NCBI RefSeq assembly: GCF_002218045.2
Contig: NZ_AP018686.1
Location: forward strand, 992,001-1,056,000
Length of the DNA: 64,000 bases
From: Vibrio rumoiensis
Lineage (GTDB): Bacteria > Pseudomonadota > Gammaproteobacteria > Enterobacterales > Vibrionaceae
Reading direction: 5' to 3'
Below are positions 18,958 to 26,883 of the stretch, piece after piece (the stretch's first letter is position 1; each line of letters opens with the position of its first letter). Made by a program: the position numbers and the translations under genes. A model generated the notes under the pieces. That model did no database searches and was not told the DNA's origin. It saw only the letters and a program-made list of their open reading frames with translations.

Positions 18958-19668
18958 ATGAACAAAAGCTTTGTCACAAATCTTATCTCCATTGCACTTT
19001 TAGCCATTGGTTACCAAACTCAAAACACCATTGTACTCTACGCTGGTCTATTTGCCTTTTCTGGTGCGGTGACCAATTGGCTCGCTATTCACATGCTGTT
19101 TGAAAAAGTGCCGGGCTTGTATGGTTCAGGCATCATCCCTGCTCGTTTTGAAGAATTTAAAGCGGCGATTAAAAACCTCATGATGATGCAGTTTTTTACC
19201 AGTCAAAACATCGATAAGTTCTTAAACCAAGAATTGGCAAGCAGCACCTCGTTAGATTTAAAGCCTGTAATACAAAAAATCGATTTAGAACCTAGCTTTG
19301 ACTCTTTAGTAGAAGTGATCACCAATTCTTCTTTTGGTGGAATGCTAGCCATGCTGGGTGGCGCAGAAGCTCTTCAACCACTCAAGCAGCCTTTTATTGA
19401 GAAAATGCAAGACTCCATGATTGAAATCAGCCAAAGCGAACAAGTCAAACTTGCATTAAAAGAGCAACTAGAGCAACCATCAATGATGGATGATATCCAA
19501 GCCAACATTGAAAATATTATTGATCAACGATTGAACGAATTAACGCCTAAAATGGTCAAAGAAATCGTTAAGACTATGATTCAACAACATTTAGGTTGGC
19601 TCGTAGTGTGGGGTGGTGTATTTGGTGGCCTAATTGGCGTCATCTCTGCGATTGTCAGTGCTGCATAA
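18958..19668 (+). CDS. DUF445 family membrane protein
   Basis: A 236-residue protein with N-terminal membrane helices (about residues 5-50), the hallmark AVTNWLAIHMLFEKVPGLYGSGIIP, a helical cytoplasmic or periplasmic middle and a final hydrophobic helix (GWLVVWGGVFGGLIG). This is the DUF445/YheB layout; function unknown. ATG 18958 is preferred. The in-frame ATG at 18919 lies directly on the T run of the preceding terminator and would not be well transcribed. The RDD gene follows after about 45 bases and may be co-transcribed. Confidence 0.8.
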   Translation: MNKSFVTNLISIALLAIGYQTQNTIVLYAGLFAFSGAVTNWLAIHMLFEKVPGLYGSGIIPARFEEFKAAIKNLMMMQFFTSQNIDKFLNQELASSTSLDLKPVIQKIDLEPSFDSLVEVITNSSFGGMLAMLGGAEALQPLKQPFIEKMQDSMIEISQSEQVKLALKEQLEQPSMMDDIQANIENIIDQRLNELTPKMVKEIVKTMIQQHLGWLVVWGGVFGGLIGVISAIVSAA

Positions 19669-19713
19669 TGACTCTGACCTTTGTCACGACTAAAAAATAA
19701 AAACGGACAAGTT

Positions 19714-20238
19714 ATGAAAAAATTTGAATTAAGCGATACTTTGTTGGAATACGAATACGTTGGCTTCTGGTCTCGTGTGGGGGCTAGCATCATCGATAAT
19801 ATTTTGTATACCATCGCATTAGGATTAATTGCCCTTCCGGGTTTAGAGTCTTACCAACAAAGCTTTAGCACTCAAACCGAGCACTATTCTTATTCCTCTT
19901 ACTCCACATCGTGGGCGGGCACGTTACTGTCTGATACTTGGTGGAGCTATATTCCATTGTTGGTCATCACCGTGTTATTTTGGAAGTTTCGCGGTGCAAC
20001 GCCAGGTAAGATGTTAATTAAAGCACAAGTCGTTGATGCCAAAACGGGGCAACGTTTAACCACCGTTCAGTCCATTCTTCGTTACCTAGGCTACTTTGTT
20101 TCCACTTTCTTATTTATGCTGGGCTTTATTTGGGTTGCCTTTGACAGTAAGAAACAAGGCTTTCACGATAAAATTGCAGGTACTGTTGTGATTCGCCCTA
20201 AAGCGGACACCTTCAAACCAAACAACGTCCAAGACTAA
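19714..20238 (+). CDS. RDD family membrane protein
   Basis: A 174-residue membrane protein with the RDD domain. It has the N-terminal Arg and Asp (GFWSRVGASIIDNILYTI), a helix around residues 78-95 (WWSYIPLLVITVLFW), the GATPGKMLIKAQVVDA motif and a last helix followed by HDKIAGTVVI. Some RDD proteins act in ion or sodium/proton exchange, but most are uncharacterised. The start is supported by the GGA upstream of the ATG, in line with the domain beginning. Confidence 0.82.
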   Translation: MKKFELSDTLLEYEYVGFWSRVGASIIDNILYTIALGLIALPGLESYQQSFSTQTEHYSYSSYSTSWAGTLLSDTWWSYIPLLVITVLFWKFRGATPGKMLIKAQVVDAKTGQRLTTVQSILRYLGYFVSTFLFMLGFIWVAFDSKKQGFHDKIAGTVVIRPKADTFKPNNVQD

Positions 20239-20262
20239 CTCACCTACAGATAAAATCGTTAT

Positions 20263-20291
20263 AGCCTGAGTATTTACGCTCAGGCTTTATT
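20263..20291 (+). terminator. Terminator after the RDD gene
   Basis: AGCCTGAG (20263-20270) pairs with CTCAGGCT (20279-20286), then TTATTATA. It lies between convergent genes and may serve msrB as well. Confidence 0.8.
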
Positions 20292-20312
20292 ATATTGTCT
20301 ACAACCAAACCA

Positions 20313-20756
20313 TCACTTGGCTTTCACTAGCGATACTGCATTCATACAATAACGTAATCCACTTGGTTCTGGGCCGTCAGGAAAGACATGGCCTAAATGA
20401 GCATCGCAAGTTGCGCACGTTGCCTCAATTCTCGTCATGCCATGGCTATGATCTTTATGATATGCCACGACATTTGGCTCGATTGGTTGAGTAAATGAAG
20501 GCCAGCCCGTCCCCGATTCAAATTTTTCGCTCGCATCAAACAGCAGAGTATTACAGCATGCACAGCCATAGAATCCAGGTTCAAAGAGACTGCAAATCTC
20601 CGAGCTAAACGCCCGCTCAGTTCCTTTTAAGCGAGTCACACGAAACACTTCAGCATCAAGAATATCTCGCCACTCTTGTTCCGTTTTTTCAACTCGACGC
20701 AATACGGGTACATTCCTATGATTTGCCCTTTTAATCACATCTTCCCAATTAAGCAT
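20313..20756 (-). CDS. msrB: Peptide-methionine (R)-S-oxide reductase MsrB
   Basis: Repairs methionine R-sulfoxides in proteins. The 147 residues carry the complete SelR domain: two zinc CxxC pairs (CACC, CATC), SGTGWPSFTQPI, HLGHVFPDGPEPSGLRYCMN with catalytic Cys in RYC, and a short tail. Cys in place of selenocysteine is normal in bacteria. A ribosome site (GGGGGT) precedes the ATG. It is a single-gene unit, cytoplasmic with no signal peptide. Confidence 0.93.
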   Translation of the reverse strand: MLNWEDVIKRANHRNVPVLRRVEKTEQEWRDILDAEVFRVTRLKGTERAFSSEICSLFEPGFYGCACCNTLLFDASEKFESGTGWPSFTQPIEPNVVAYHKDHSHGMTRIEATCATCDAHLGHVFPDGPEPSGLRYCMNAVSLVKAK

Positions 20757-20863
20757 GTGTACCCCCTAACAAATAATAAGCAAACAAATTTACTGCAAAT
20801 GTCACCTACAGTAAGGTAATAGACATCATTAATTAAGAAAATCTTTCAACGAGAAACCATGAT

Positions 20864-21103
20864 ATGAAAGAAGCGCCATACCAACCTATTGCTTGTTCAC
20901 GATACGATGAATTTGAACTCGCTTGTTTGCATCATGATAAGTTAATGATTCAACTACACAATAACGACACCATCATCGCGACAGCCATTAATGTATATTT
21001 AGAAAAGGAAACCGGAGAATGGTTTGAAGTCGAGCTTGATGATGGACAGAAAACAAGGCAACGGATCCGGCTCGATCACATTGCCTCATTTAAGAAAGCC
21101 TAG
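20864..21103 (+). CDS. rof: Rho-binding antiterminator Rof (YaeO)
   Basis: A small acidic inhibitor of Rho-dependent termination. The 79 residues show the family pattern: YQPIACSRYDEFELACLHH at the N terminus, a beta-barrel middle and RIRLDHIASF near the end, all closely like E. coli Rof. It binds the Rho N-terminal domain. The gene overlaps nothing, and its stop is only five bases from the convergent MFS gene stop. Confidence 0.85.
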   Translation: MKEAPYQPIACSRYDEFELACLHHDKLMIQLHNNDTIIATAINVYLEKETGEWFEVELDDGQKTRQRIRLDHIASFKKA

Positions 21104-21108
21104 TTGTA

Positions 21109-22338
21109 TTATTTGTCTGCACTCCCCCACTTTAAAAGGCAGACCTCATTGCCAGGTTTAGGCATGCGTGGAATATTACAAGACAACACCAATGAAATGA
21201 CGGCCATCGCCGCACCAATATAAAACACCGCCGCAGGTGAATGTAGCCACAACAAACCAAATGTCACTGGAATTACTACGGCTGCAATATGATTGATGGT
21301 AAACGAAACACCAGCGGTGGAGGCCATATCTTGTGGATCGGCAATTTTCTGCAAATAGGTTTTAACCGCTAACGCTAAAGCAAAGAATAAATGGTCAACG
21401 ACATACAACCCCGCGGCAATATGTGAGTTCTCAACAATCGCATAACCGACAAAGACACACACCAATCCACAGTATTCAAAAATCAGCGCTTTTCTTTCTC
21501 CTACTACACCGATAAATTGGCCAATTTTCTTGGCGAACAAAAAGTTGAAAGCGTAGTTAATTAAAAAGAGTAACGTAATATCGGCCGCCGAATAATGAAA
21601 TTTTTCCACCATCAAAAAGCCCGCAAACACGGTGAAGATTTGGCGTCGAGCGCCGCTCATAAAAGTAAGCGCGTAATACAGCCAATAGCGTTTTCTTAAG
21701 ATTAAATTCTTATGCTGAATGCTCGTTGCTTCAAATTGAGGGAATGCTAACCACATAAAGACGGTAACGCTCAACGCTAAGCTACCGGTGATTAAATAGA
21801 CATGCCAATAATCTAACTTAAAGGCTTCGAGCATGACCCATAAAGCGCCATAGGTTAACAATGAAGCTAACGCGCCGACAGAAATTAACTTACCGAGAAA
21901 CTCTGGCGCTTCTTCTTTGCTCAGCCACTGTAAAGATAAGGATTGCTTTAAGGTTTCGAAGTAGTGAAAACCTGTCGACATCAATAAGGTTGTCATTAAA
22001 AGGCCAAGTACCGAAGGGAAAAAGCCAGTAATTGCCACGCCGATAAATAACATGGCTAACGCCACAATCATGAACTTTTGCTCACGAATAAACAGCAATA
22101 CAAACACCACGGTGAAAGCTAAGAAACCGGGAATTTCACGAACGCTTTGCAATAGACCAATATCCGCCCCAGTAAAAGCGGCTTTTTCAATGACAAAGTT
22201 ATTTAATAGCGCCATCCAACTCGCAAACGCAATAGGGACGACTATCGATATCAACATCAAAAAAGTCTGTGGGGTTTTCCAGTTTTTTTTCTGCTCAACG
22301 CCAAGATTATCTTCTTGGGAGCTTTCTACACTATTCAT
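21109..22338 (-). CDS. MFS-type transporter of unknown substrate
   Basis: A 409-residue integral membrane protein with about twelve predicted helices in two halves, typical of the major facilitator superfamily. No substrate-specific motif was recognised. The ATG at 22338 is preceded by GGATGAG. The codon before it is GTG, which could also serve. It is a stand-alone gene ending close to rof. Confidence 0.7.
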   Translation of the reverse strand: MNSVESSQEDNLGVEQKKNWKTPQTFLMLISIVVPIAFASWMALLNNFVIEKAAFTGADIGLLQSVREIPGFLAFTVVFVLLFIREQKFMIVALAMLFIGVAITGFFPSVLGLLMTTLLMSTGFHYFETLKQSLSLQWLSKEEAPEFLGKLISVGALASLLTYGALWVMLEAFKLDYWHVYLITGSLALSVTVFMWLAFPQFEATSIQHKNLILRKRYWLYYALTFMSGARRQIFTVFAGFLMVEKFHYSAADITLLFLINYAFNFLFAKKIGQFIGVVGERKALIFEYCGLVCVFVGYAIVENSHIAAGLYVVDHLFFALALAVKTYLQKIADPQDMASTAGVSFTINHIAAVVIPVTFGLLWLHSPAAVFYIGAAMAVISLVLSCNIPRMPKPGNEVCLLKWGSADK

Positions 22339-22410
22339 CACTCATCCTTGATTAGATACCAATATCATAATAAAGAGATCATTTGTTTGTATTGGTATCG
22401 GGGCAATAAA

Positions 22411-22438
22411 AAAGAGCAAGTGTGAACACCTGCTCTTT
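22411..22438 (-). terminator. Terminator after the M23 peptidase gene
   Basis: AAAGAGCA pairs with TGCTCTTT, with an inner GTGT/ACAC stem. On the minus strand a T-rich run follows. It serves the minus-strand gene ending at 22479. Confidence 0.88.
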
Positions 22439-22478
22439 ACAATACTAACTGAACGCGCAATTTAATGGCTAGTGAAAA

Positions 22479-23804
22479 TTAATTACGCACGTAGGTTTGC
22501 GCATCTGGATTTTCAATTGCCGCTTTCTTCGCTTGTTTAAACTCAGCATCAATCGCCTTTACTTGTTTCTCAAACGCTGGTTTCTCTGCTTTAGAGATCG
22601 ATGTTGCCATCGGTATTTTAGCTGTTAAGAAGTTCACTGGGCGATTACGAATAATGAATTCATAATGCAGGTGGGGGCCAGTTACGCGACCCGTTGCGCC
22701 CGATTTCGCAATCACTTGCCCACGATGAACGGCTTGACCTTGGCGGACAAGAATTTTGCTGAGATGTAAATAGCGAGTGCGATAAGTTGAACCGTGCTGA
22801 ACCACCACATATTTACCCGCGTATGGGTGGTTCGTGGTTAGCGTGACAATACCGTCACCGGTTGCCAAAACATCGGTACCAGTAGGAGAAGCAATATCAG
22901 CACCATTATGCGGAGCATGACGATGAGTCACAGGATGCAGTCGGTTGGCATCAAAAGGTGAACTAATACGGAAATGCTGCTTGGTTGGCCAGCGTAAAAA
23001 TGCTCGTTGTAAACTATCGCCATGTCTATCGTAATACTGGCCATCAGAATGTAAGTAAGCACTGATCACGTCGCCGCGGTTATAAATACGGATCGCGTCA
23101 ATTTCACGGTTACCCGTTGCAACACCATCAATAAACTGACGTTTTTGCAAAATCTCAAACTTATCACCAGCCCTCAGGTCGCGTGAAAAATTCAGTTTAT
23201 CTTTTAGAAGTTGAGTAATTTGTGCGGTTTCAGAGCCCGATACGCCATATTTATACACTGACGTTGAAAAGCTTCCGTGAATTTCACCAAACAGCGGATA
23301 GGATTTCCACTCACCCGGCAGGTTGATTTCATCAAAAGTATAACTCTCATCATCATTACGAGTAAAAACCACTTTATCGGCTAAGGTAAATTCTACTTCT
23401 AATTTAGTTAGATGTTCTTGATTTTCATCCATCCAAATTTTCAGAATATCGCCAGGTCGCAAGGTATCTAATGTTAAGTGGTTTTGGTCGGTATCCATCA
23501 CACTCAACATGTCGCCATACGGCACACCTAAACGAACAAAAATACTACTGAGATTATCGCCATCTTGGATTTGATAAGAGTAAAGTGGAACATTTTCATC
23601 CACGTGTACAGGCTTAGTTTCGGCAACGGCTTTAGCTTCATCAGATAATATTTTATCCATATCTAAAGAAACTGACTTACGTCCATCACCAGATTCGGCA
23701 ACTAGGGCAATAATAATGAATAGCACGACAAAAGCCGCACCGATCTTCAGCATCAATGGAAACCGAGGATGCTGGCGAATATTTGAGATTTTTGATTTGG
23801 ACAT
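22479..23804 (-). CDS. M23 murein DD-endopeptidase (MepM-like)
   Basis: A 441-residue periplasmic peptidoglycan endopeptidase, anchored by an N-terminal membrane helix (about residues 20-38). It carries a LysM/OapA-type domain (YSYQIQDGDNLSSIFVRLG), the insert domain, and a C-terminal LytM domain. The LytM zinc ligands are in HAPHNGADIASP and GPHLHYEF. This architecture is that of MepM (YebA), which cleaves D-Ala-mDAP crosslinks. ATG 23804 is chosen because the protein then begins with the usual basic segment; the 73 codons upstream look non-coding. In many relatives this gene neighbours znu zinc genes; here it neighbours urease. Confidence 0.85.
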   Translation of the reverse strand: MSKSKISNIRQHPRFPLMLKIGAAFVVLFIIIALVAESGDGRKSVSLDMDKILSDEAKAVAETKPVHVDENVPLYSYQIQDGDNLSSIFVRLGVPYGDMLSVMDTDQNHLTLDTLRPGDILKIWMDENQEHLTKLEVEFTLADKVVFTRNDDESYTFDEINLPGEWKSYPLFGEIHGSFSTSVYKYGVSGSETAQITQLLKDKLNFSRDLRAGDKFEILQKRQFIDGVATGNREIDAIRIYNRGDVISAYLHSDGQYYDRHGDSLQRAFLRWPTKQHFRISSPFDANRLHPVTHRHAPHNGADIASPTGTDVLATGDGIVTLTTNHPYAGKYVVVQHGSTYRTRYLHLSKILVRQGQAVHRGQVIAKSGATGRVTGPHLHYEFIIRNRPVNFLTAKIPMATSISKAEKPAFEKQVKAIDAEFKQAKKAAIENPDAQTYVRN

Positions 23805-24114
23805 AAGACTAAATATTTGTGTTCTCAACAAGTGAGAAATTACATGGATCGACGTCAATTGGCCGGGCGAGTACACAACAAAAATATATTGGTATGTTAT
23901 AACAGACCATTTGAAATCGAAAAGTTCAAAATAACGGAAAGGAATGTAACTTAATCTTTCATAAAAAGCGACTGTAACACGTGAATAAATCCTCATATCC
24001 ACACTATTCTTGTTGTAAATCAACTCCTACAAATAATCCGATTATTGCCAGCATAACAGGCTAAAGATAAAGCCTAGTGGTAGTGGTTCACTAGGCTATC
24101 ACGTCAAAGGAAGC
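23805..24114. other. Intergenic region upstream of the M23 gene
   Basis: Apart from the ureG terminator at 24071-24097 I see no gene or clear regulatory site. The region must hold the promoter of the minus-strand M23 gene. No zinc (Zur) operator was recognised. Confidence 0.4.
24071..24097 (-). terminator. Terminator at the end of the urease operon
   Basis: AGCCTAGTG (24071-24079) pairs with CACTAGGCT (24089-24097) over a nine-base loop. On the minus strand it is followed by TTTATCTTT. It lies 18 bases past the ureG stop. Confidence 0.85.
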
Positions 24115-24762
24115 TTAAGCGTCTTTCGGTGTCAACATACCTTCCGTAATAATAAAATCAATGATGGTGTCTAACCCAACGCTCTCTTTTAAATTCGTGA
24201 ACACATAAGGTTTACTAGGACGCATCCGCTGAGTATCCGATTCCATCACTTCTAATGATGCGCCGACATACGGCGCTAAGTCGATTTTGTTGATCACCAA
24301 TAAATCAGAACGTGTAATGCCCGGCCCCCCCTTACGTGGAATTTTTTCCCCTTCCGCCACATCAATAACGTAAATGGTTAAATCCGCTAATTCTGGGCTA
24401 AACGTGGCACTTAAGTTATCGCCACCGCTTTCAACAAAGACCACATCGAGATTTTTATGACGCTTGGCCAATTCTTCCACTGCTGCTAGATTCATTGATG
24501 CATCTTCACGAATGGCCGTATGTGGGCAGCCACCCGTTTCCACACCTATAATACGATCAGCCTCTAAGGCTTCTGCGCGAGTAAGTATTTTTGCATCTTC
24601 TTGCGTGTAAATATCATTGGTCACGACGGCGATATTCAAACGATCGCGAATCGCTTTACACAACACTTCTAGTAATGCAGTTTTGCCAGATCCAACCGGC
24701 CCCCCAATACCAATTCGTAATGGTTGTTTATAGCTTTCGTTTTGATAACTTGGTTGAGACAT
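24115..24762 (-). CDS. ureG: Urease accessory GTPase UreG
   Basis: A SIMIBI GTPase that powers nickel delivery to urease together with UreE, UreF and UreD. The 215 residues include the P-loop GGPVGSGKTALLEVL, the metal-binding ETGGCPHTAIRED (Cys-Pro-His) and the NKIDLAPYVG guanine motif. It is the last gene of ureDABCEJFG, 50 bases after ureF, and is followed by a terminator. Confidence 0.97.
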   Translation of the reverse strand: MSQPSYQNESYKQPLRIGIGGPVGSGKTALLEVLCKAIRDRLNIAVVTNDIYTQEDAKILTRAEALEADRIIGVETGGCPHTAIREDASMNLAAVEELAKRHKNLDVVFVESGGDNLSATFSPELADLTIYVIDVAEGEKIPRKGGPGITRSDLLVINKIDLAPYVGASLEVMESDTQRMRPSKPYVFTNLKESVGLDTIIDFIITEGMLTPKDA

Positions 24763-24812
24763 TTTAGCTTCCTTGTTAATGCGGCTAATTTTCGTACCTG
24801 TTATGAGTAAAA

Positions 24813-25577
24813 TTAAGAACGAAATAGCCTAGTGTACTGAGTTTCATGACGGCTACTGGCGATGGCCACAGAAGGGGTAAAACTGCCAATATCATCATCT
24901 TGAATTTGATTAGCCTTTTCTATGGTTTGAGGTAACCATTCAGACAAACCAATCAGTGTTTTTTGACCAGCGGTCTGCCCTAATGGCACTAACTTAACGC
25001 CCGCCATCACAATATTTTCCGCCCAACTCCATAAATACCCTTGTTGCAAATTATGAAGTGAAATTCCCCATGCTTTGGCGGCAACACAAAACCCTAGTAA
25101 TTGATTCTGGGTCGCCGCTTTCGGATCATCTTCTGGCTGCCACTCACTTTTAATCGGCAACTCTAATTGCTTTAAAAGAGTAAATAACGCCTTACCTCGT
25201 TGCAGCTCTTCGGCACGAAGTTCACTGGTTTCTCGGCATGAATATAAATATTGACTCCAATATTCAATACTCGCCTCATCATCGCTTTCTAAGGCTCGGT
25301 AAAACTTAGCCAAAATAGGCAGCTCTAACGTGGCCAAACTGTTATTAAGCATCATTTCGAGCCAATCCATCAGCTTAGCTTGGTTATCTACCCAGCCAGC
25401 TTCAACCGCCCACTCTAAACCTTGTGAATAGGTAAAACCGCCAATCGGCAACGATGAGCTGATGAGTTGAAATAGGCGGAAACAGGACACATCAGCACGA
25501 CCATTATCGGAGGCCTTTCGAACCTCTGTGGCTTGATGAGATTTCACTAATGCGTCCGCGGTCAATTGATCCGTCAT
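24813..25577 (-). CDS. ureF: Urease accessory protein UreF
   Basis: Scaffold that joins UreD and UreG on apo-urease and gates GTP hydrolysis. A 254-residue helical protein with the family start SSSLPIGGFTYSQGLEWAVE (about residues 42-61), SCRETSELRAEELQRGKAL and a conserved C-terminal tail (SRHETQYTRLFRS). The N terminus is some 30 residues longer than many UreF. ATG 25577 is preferred; a TTG two codons earlier abuts the ureJ stop. The gene follows ureJ with only six bases between them. Confidence 0.95.
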   Translation of the reverse strand: MTDQLTADALVKSHQATEVRKASDNGRADVSCFRLFQLISSSLPIGGFTYSQGLEWAVEAGWVDNQAKLMDWLEMMLNNSLATLELPILAKFYRALESDDEASIEYWSQYLYSCRETSELRAEELQRGKALFTLLKQLELPIKSEWQPEDDPKAATQNQLLGFCVAAKAWGISLHNLQQGYLWSWAENIVMAGVKLVPLGQTAGQKTLIGLSEWLPQTIEKANQIQDDDIGSFTPSVAIASSRHETQYTRLFRS

Positions 25578-25583
25578 AAACAA

Positions 25584-26171
25584 TTAAGACGCCATCATTA
25601 ATGCCGCGCCAGAGAGAGCAATCCCAGCGCCCAGCCACTTAGTCGACAAGAAGTGCGCGATACGCTCCCCTGTAAACATAATGCCAAACGCTGCAACTAA
25701 CATTCCTGCGCCAAAACCAACTAACCCACCAGTTGCTTCTACGCCATGAGCAAAACCGTGGAAAAACACTAAGCCAATAGAAGCAATAACCAGAGCTTGG
25801 GTCAGAGATTCACGAGTAGAAAACGCATTCCAAATACCAAAAGCCACCACAAAAATCGACGCTGCAATCATTAATTCAACCCCGCTGATCGCGCCGACAA
25901 CACCTCCAGCCGCCAGTCCCAACGTCAAACTCACCAACGCTGCACCGAAAAGAACTGGCTTACCTAAAGACGCGGATTGACTCGAACGAAAGTGATTAAT
26001 CAGCATCCCTAAACCCAATAGCATCACTAGATGATCAAGGCCCGTTAATGGGTGAACAAAGCCTTCCAAAAACGCATTGCTCGAACCGTGATCATGCATG
26101 TGTCCAACATGTGCAAACGCTGCAGGGGCAGCAAAAAGAGAAGCAAGCGTGGGTAAACGAACTAATTTCAT
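25584..26171 (-). CDS. ureJ: HupE/UreJ-family nickel transporter
   Basis: Membrane protein thought to bring nickel for urease. The 195 residues begin with a signal-like segment ending in AFA. The His motif HVGHMHDHG and the family signature HPLTGLDHLVMLLGLG follow, then five or six further helices. Its place between ureE and ureF supports a nickel-supply role. The direct transport activity is inferred from HupE. The ATG follows AAGGATATTTGCC, a good ribosome site. Confidence 0.88.
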   Translation of the reverse strand: MKLVRLPTLASLFAAPAAFAHVGHMHDHGSSNAFLEGFVHPLTGLDHLVMLLGLGMLINHFRSSQSASLGKPVLFGAALVSLTLGLAAGGVVGAISGVELMIAASIFVVAFGIWNAFSTRESLTQALVIASIGLVFFHGFAHGVEATGGLVGFGAGMLVAAFGIMFTGERIAHFLSTKWLGAGIALSGAALMMAS

Positions 26172-26253
26172 GGCAAATATCCTTATCGTTTTTTGTTGTT
26201 TATAGAATTCAATTTCAAGCTATATCGATGTTATTCATTTCATTAAATGAAGA

Positions 26254-26730
26254 TTAATGAGCGTGTTCATGGTGGTGATGGTGCCCACCCGAACGACCAC
26301 CATAAGCGCCATCTTCAGGCTCAAATGCCGCTTGTTCGACCGTAACTTTAGCCCCTAGGCCAACCACCATATCGTCAAGCACATGGTCATGTTGATAACG
26401 CACCCACCCCTCTGAAATTTGTAATGGAACGTGGCGGTTACCTAAGTGATAGGTCACCCGATTTAGCAACAATGCATTTTGGCAATACACGCTAGACACC
26501 GTTTCTGGTGCCGCTTTGACTTCCACCAGCAAACCGCATTCACTTTGCAATAACTGACCACCGCGCAAAATATGTCCACGAGGTAAAAATAGCCCAGCAT
26601 CACGCCCATCTTCTAATGCCACTTTTAGGCGACTTTTAATGCGACTGTTTATCGGAAGGCTCAATACACCATCGACATTTCCGTTAGCCATTTGATCGCC
26701 ATCGGTGACGATTTTTGTTAATTCAATCAT
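26254..26730 (-). CDS. ureE: Urease accessory nickel metallochaperone UreE
   Basis: Nickel carrier that hands the metal to UreG and the apo-urease complex. A 158-residue protein with an N-terminal peptidyl domain (SRIKSRLKVALEDGRDAG, FLPRGHILRGG), the central metal domain with conserved His in YHLGNRHVPLQI, and a His-rich C-terminal tail (GGHHHHHEHAH). It is separated from ureC by a repeat-rich gap of 153 bases, while the other downstream genes are closely packed. Confidence 0.95.
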   Translation of the reverse strand: MIELTKIVTDGDQMANGNVDGVLSLPINSRIKSRLKVALEDGRDAGLFLPRGHILRGGQLLQSECGLLVEVKAAPETVSSVYCQNALLLNRVTYHLGNRHVPLQISEGWVRYQHDHVLDDMVVGLGAKVTVEQAAFEPEDGAYGGRSGGHHHHHEHAH

Positions 26731-26752
26731 GATTGTTTATCCATTTATGCGT

Positions 26753-26800
26753 GTCTCGTGTCTCGTGTCTCGTGTCTCGTGTCTCGTGTCTCGTGTCTCG
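26753..26800. repeat. Seven tandem copies of the 7-bp unit GTCTCGT
   Basis: GTCTCGT is repeated head to tail from 26753, six complete copies plus a six-base seventh, in the gap between ureC and ureE. The 7-bp unit shifts reading frame, so it is not coding. On the minus-strand transcript it would be (ACGAGAC)n. A decayed version of the same motif is seen at about 29414-29450 between ureD and ureA. The copy number is likely to vary between strains. Confidence 0.95.
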
Positions 26801-26874
26801 AAGGCAAGCTCTTAAGAACGTTGATTAATTCAAGCTTTTTCGAGCAACGAGAGCGAAGCGTCCTAGCCTTCGAG
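26797..26874. repeat. Inverted-repeat element next to the 7-bp array
   Basis: CTCGAAGGC (26797-26805) and GCCTTCGAG (26866-26874) form a perfect 9-bp inverted repeat around a 60-base insert that contains AAGCTT and CGAGC stretches able to pair further. The sequence ACGAGAGCGAAGCGTCCTAG inside it is closely matched at about 29500 in the ureD-ureA gap. This looks like a short non-autonomous dispersed element or a REP-type palindrome. It would fold in the ureC-ureE mRNA. Confidence 0.65.
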
Positions 26875-26883
26875 CTACGTTGA

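Noticed and set aside
26753..26800. CRISPR-like array because of the regular repeat
   Set aside because: The unit is only 7 bp with no spacers and no cas gene nearby.
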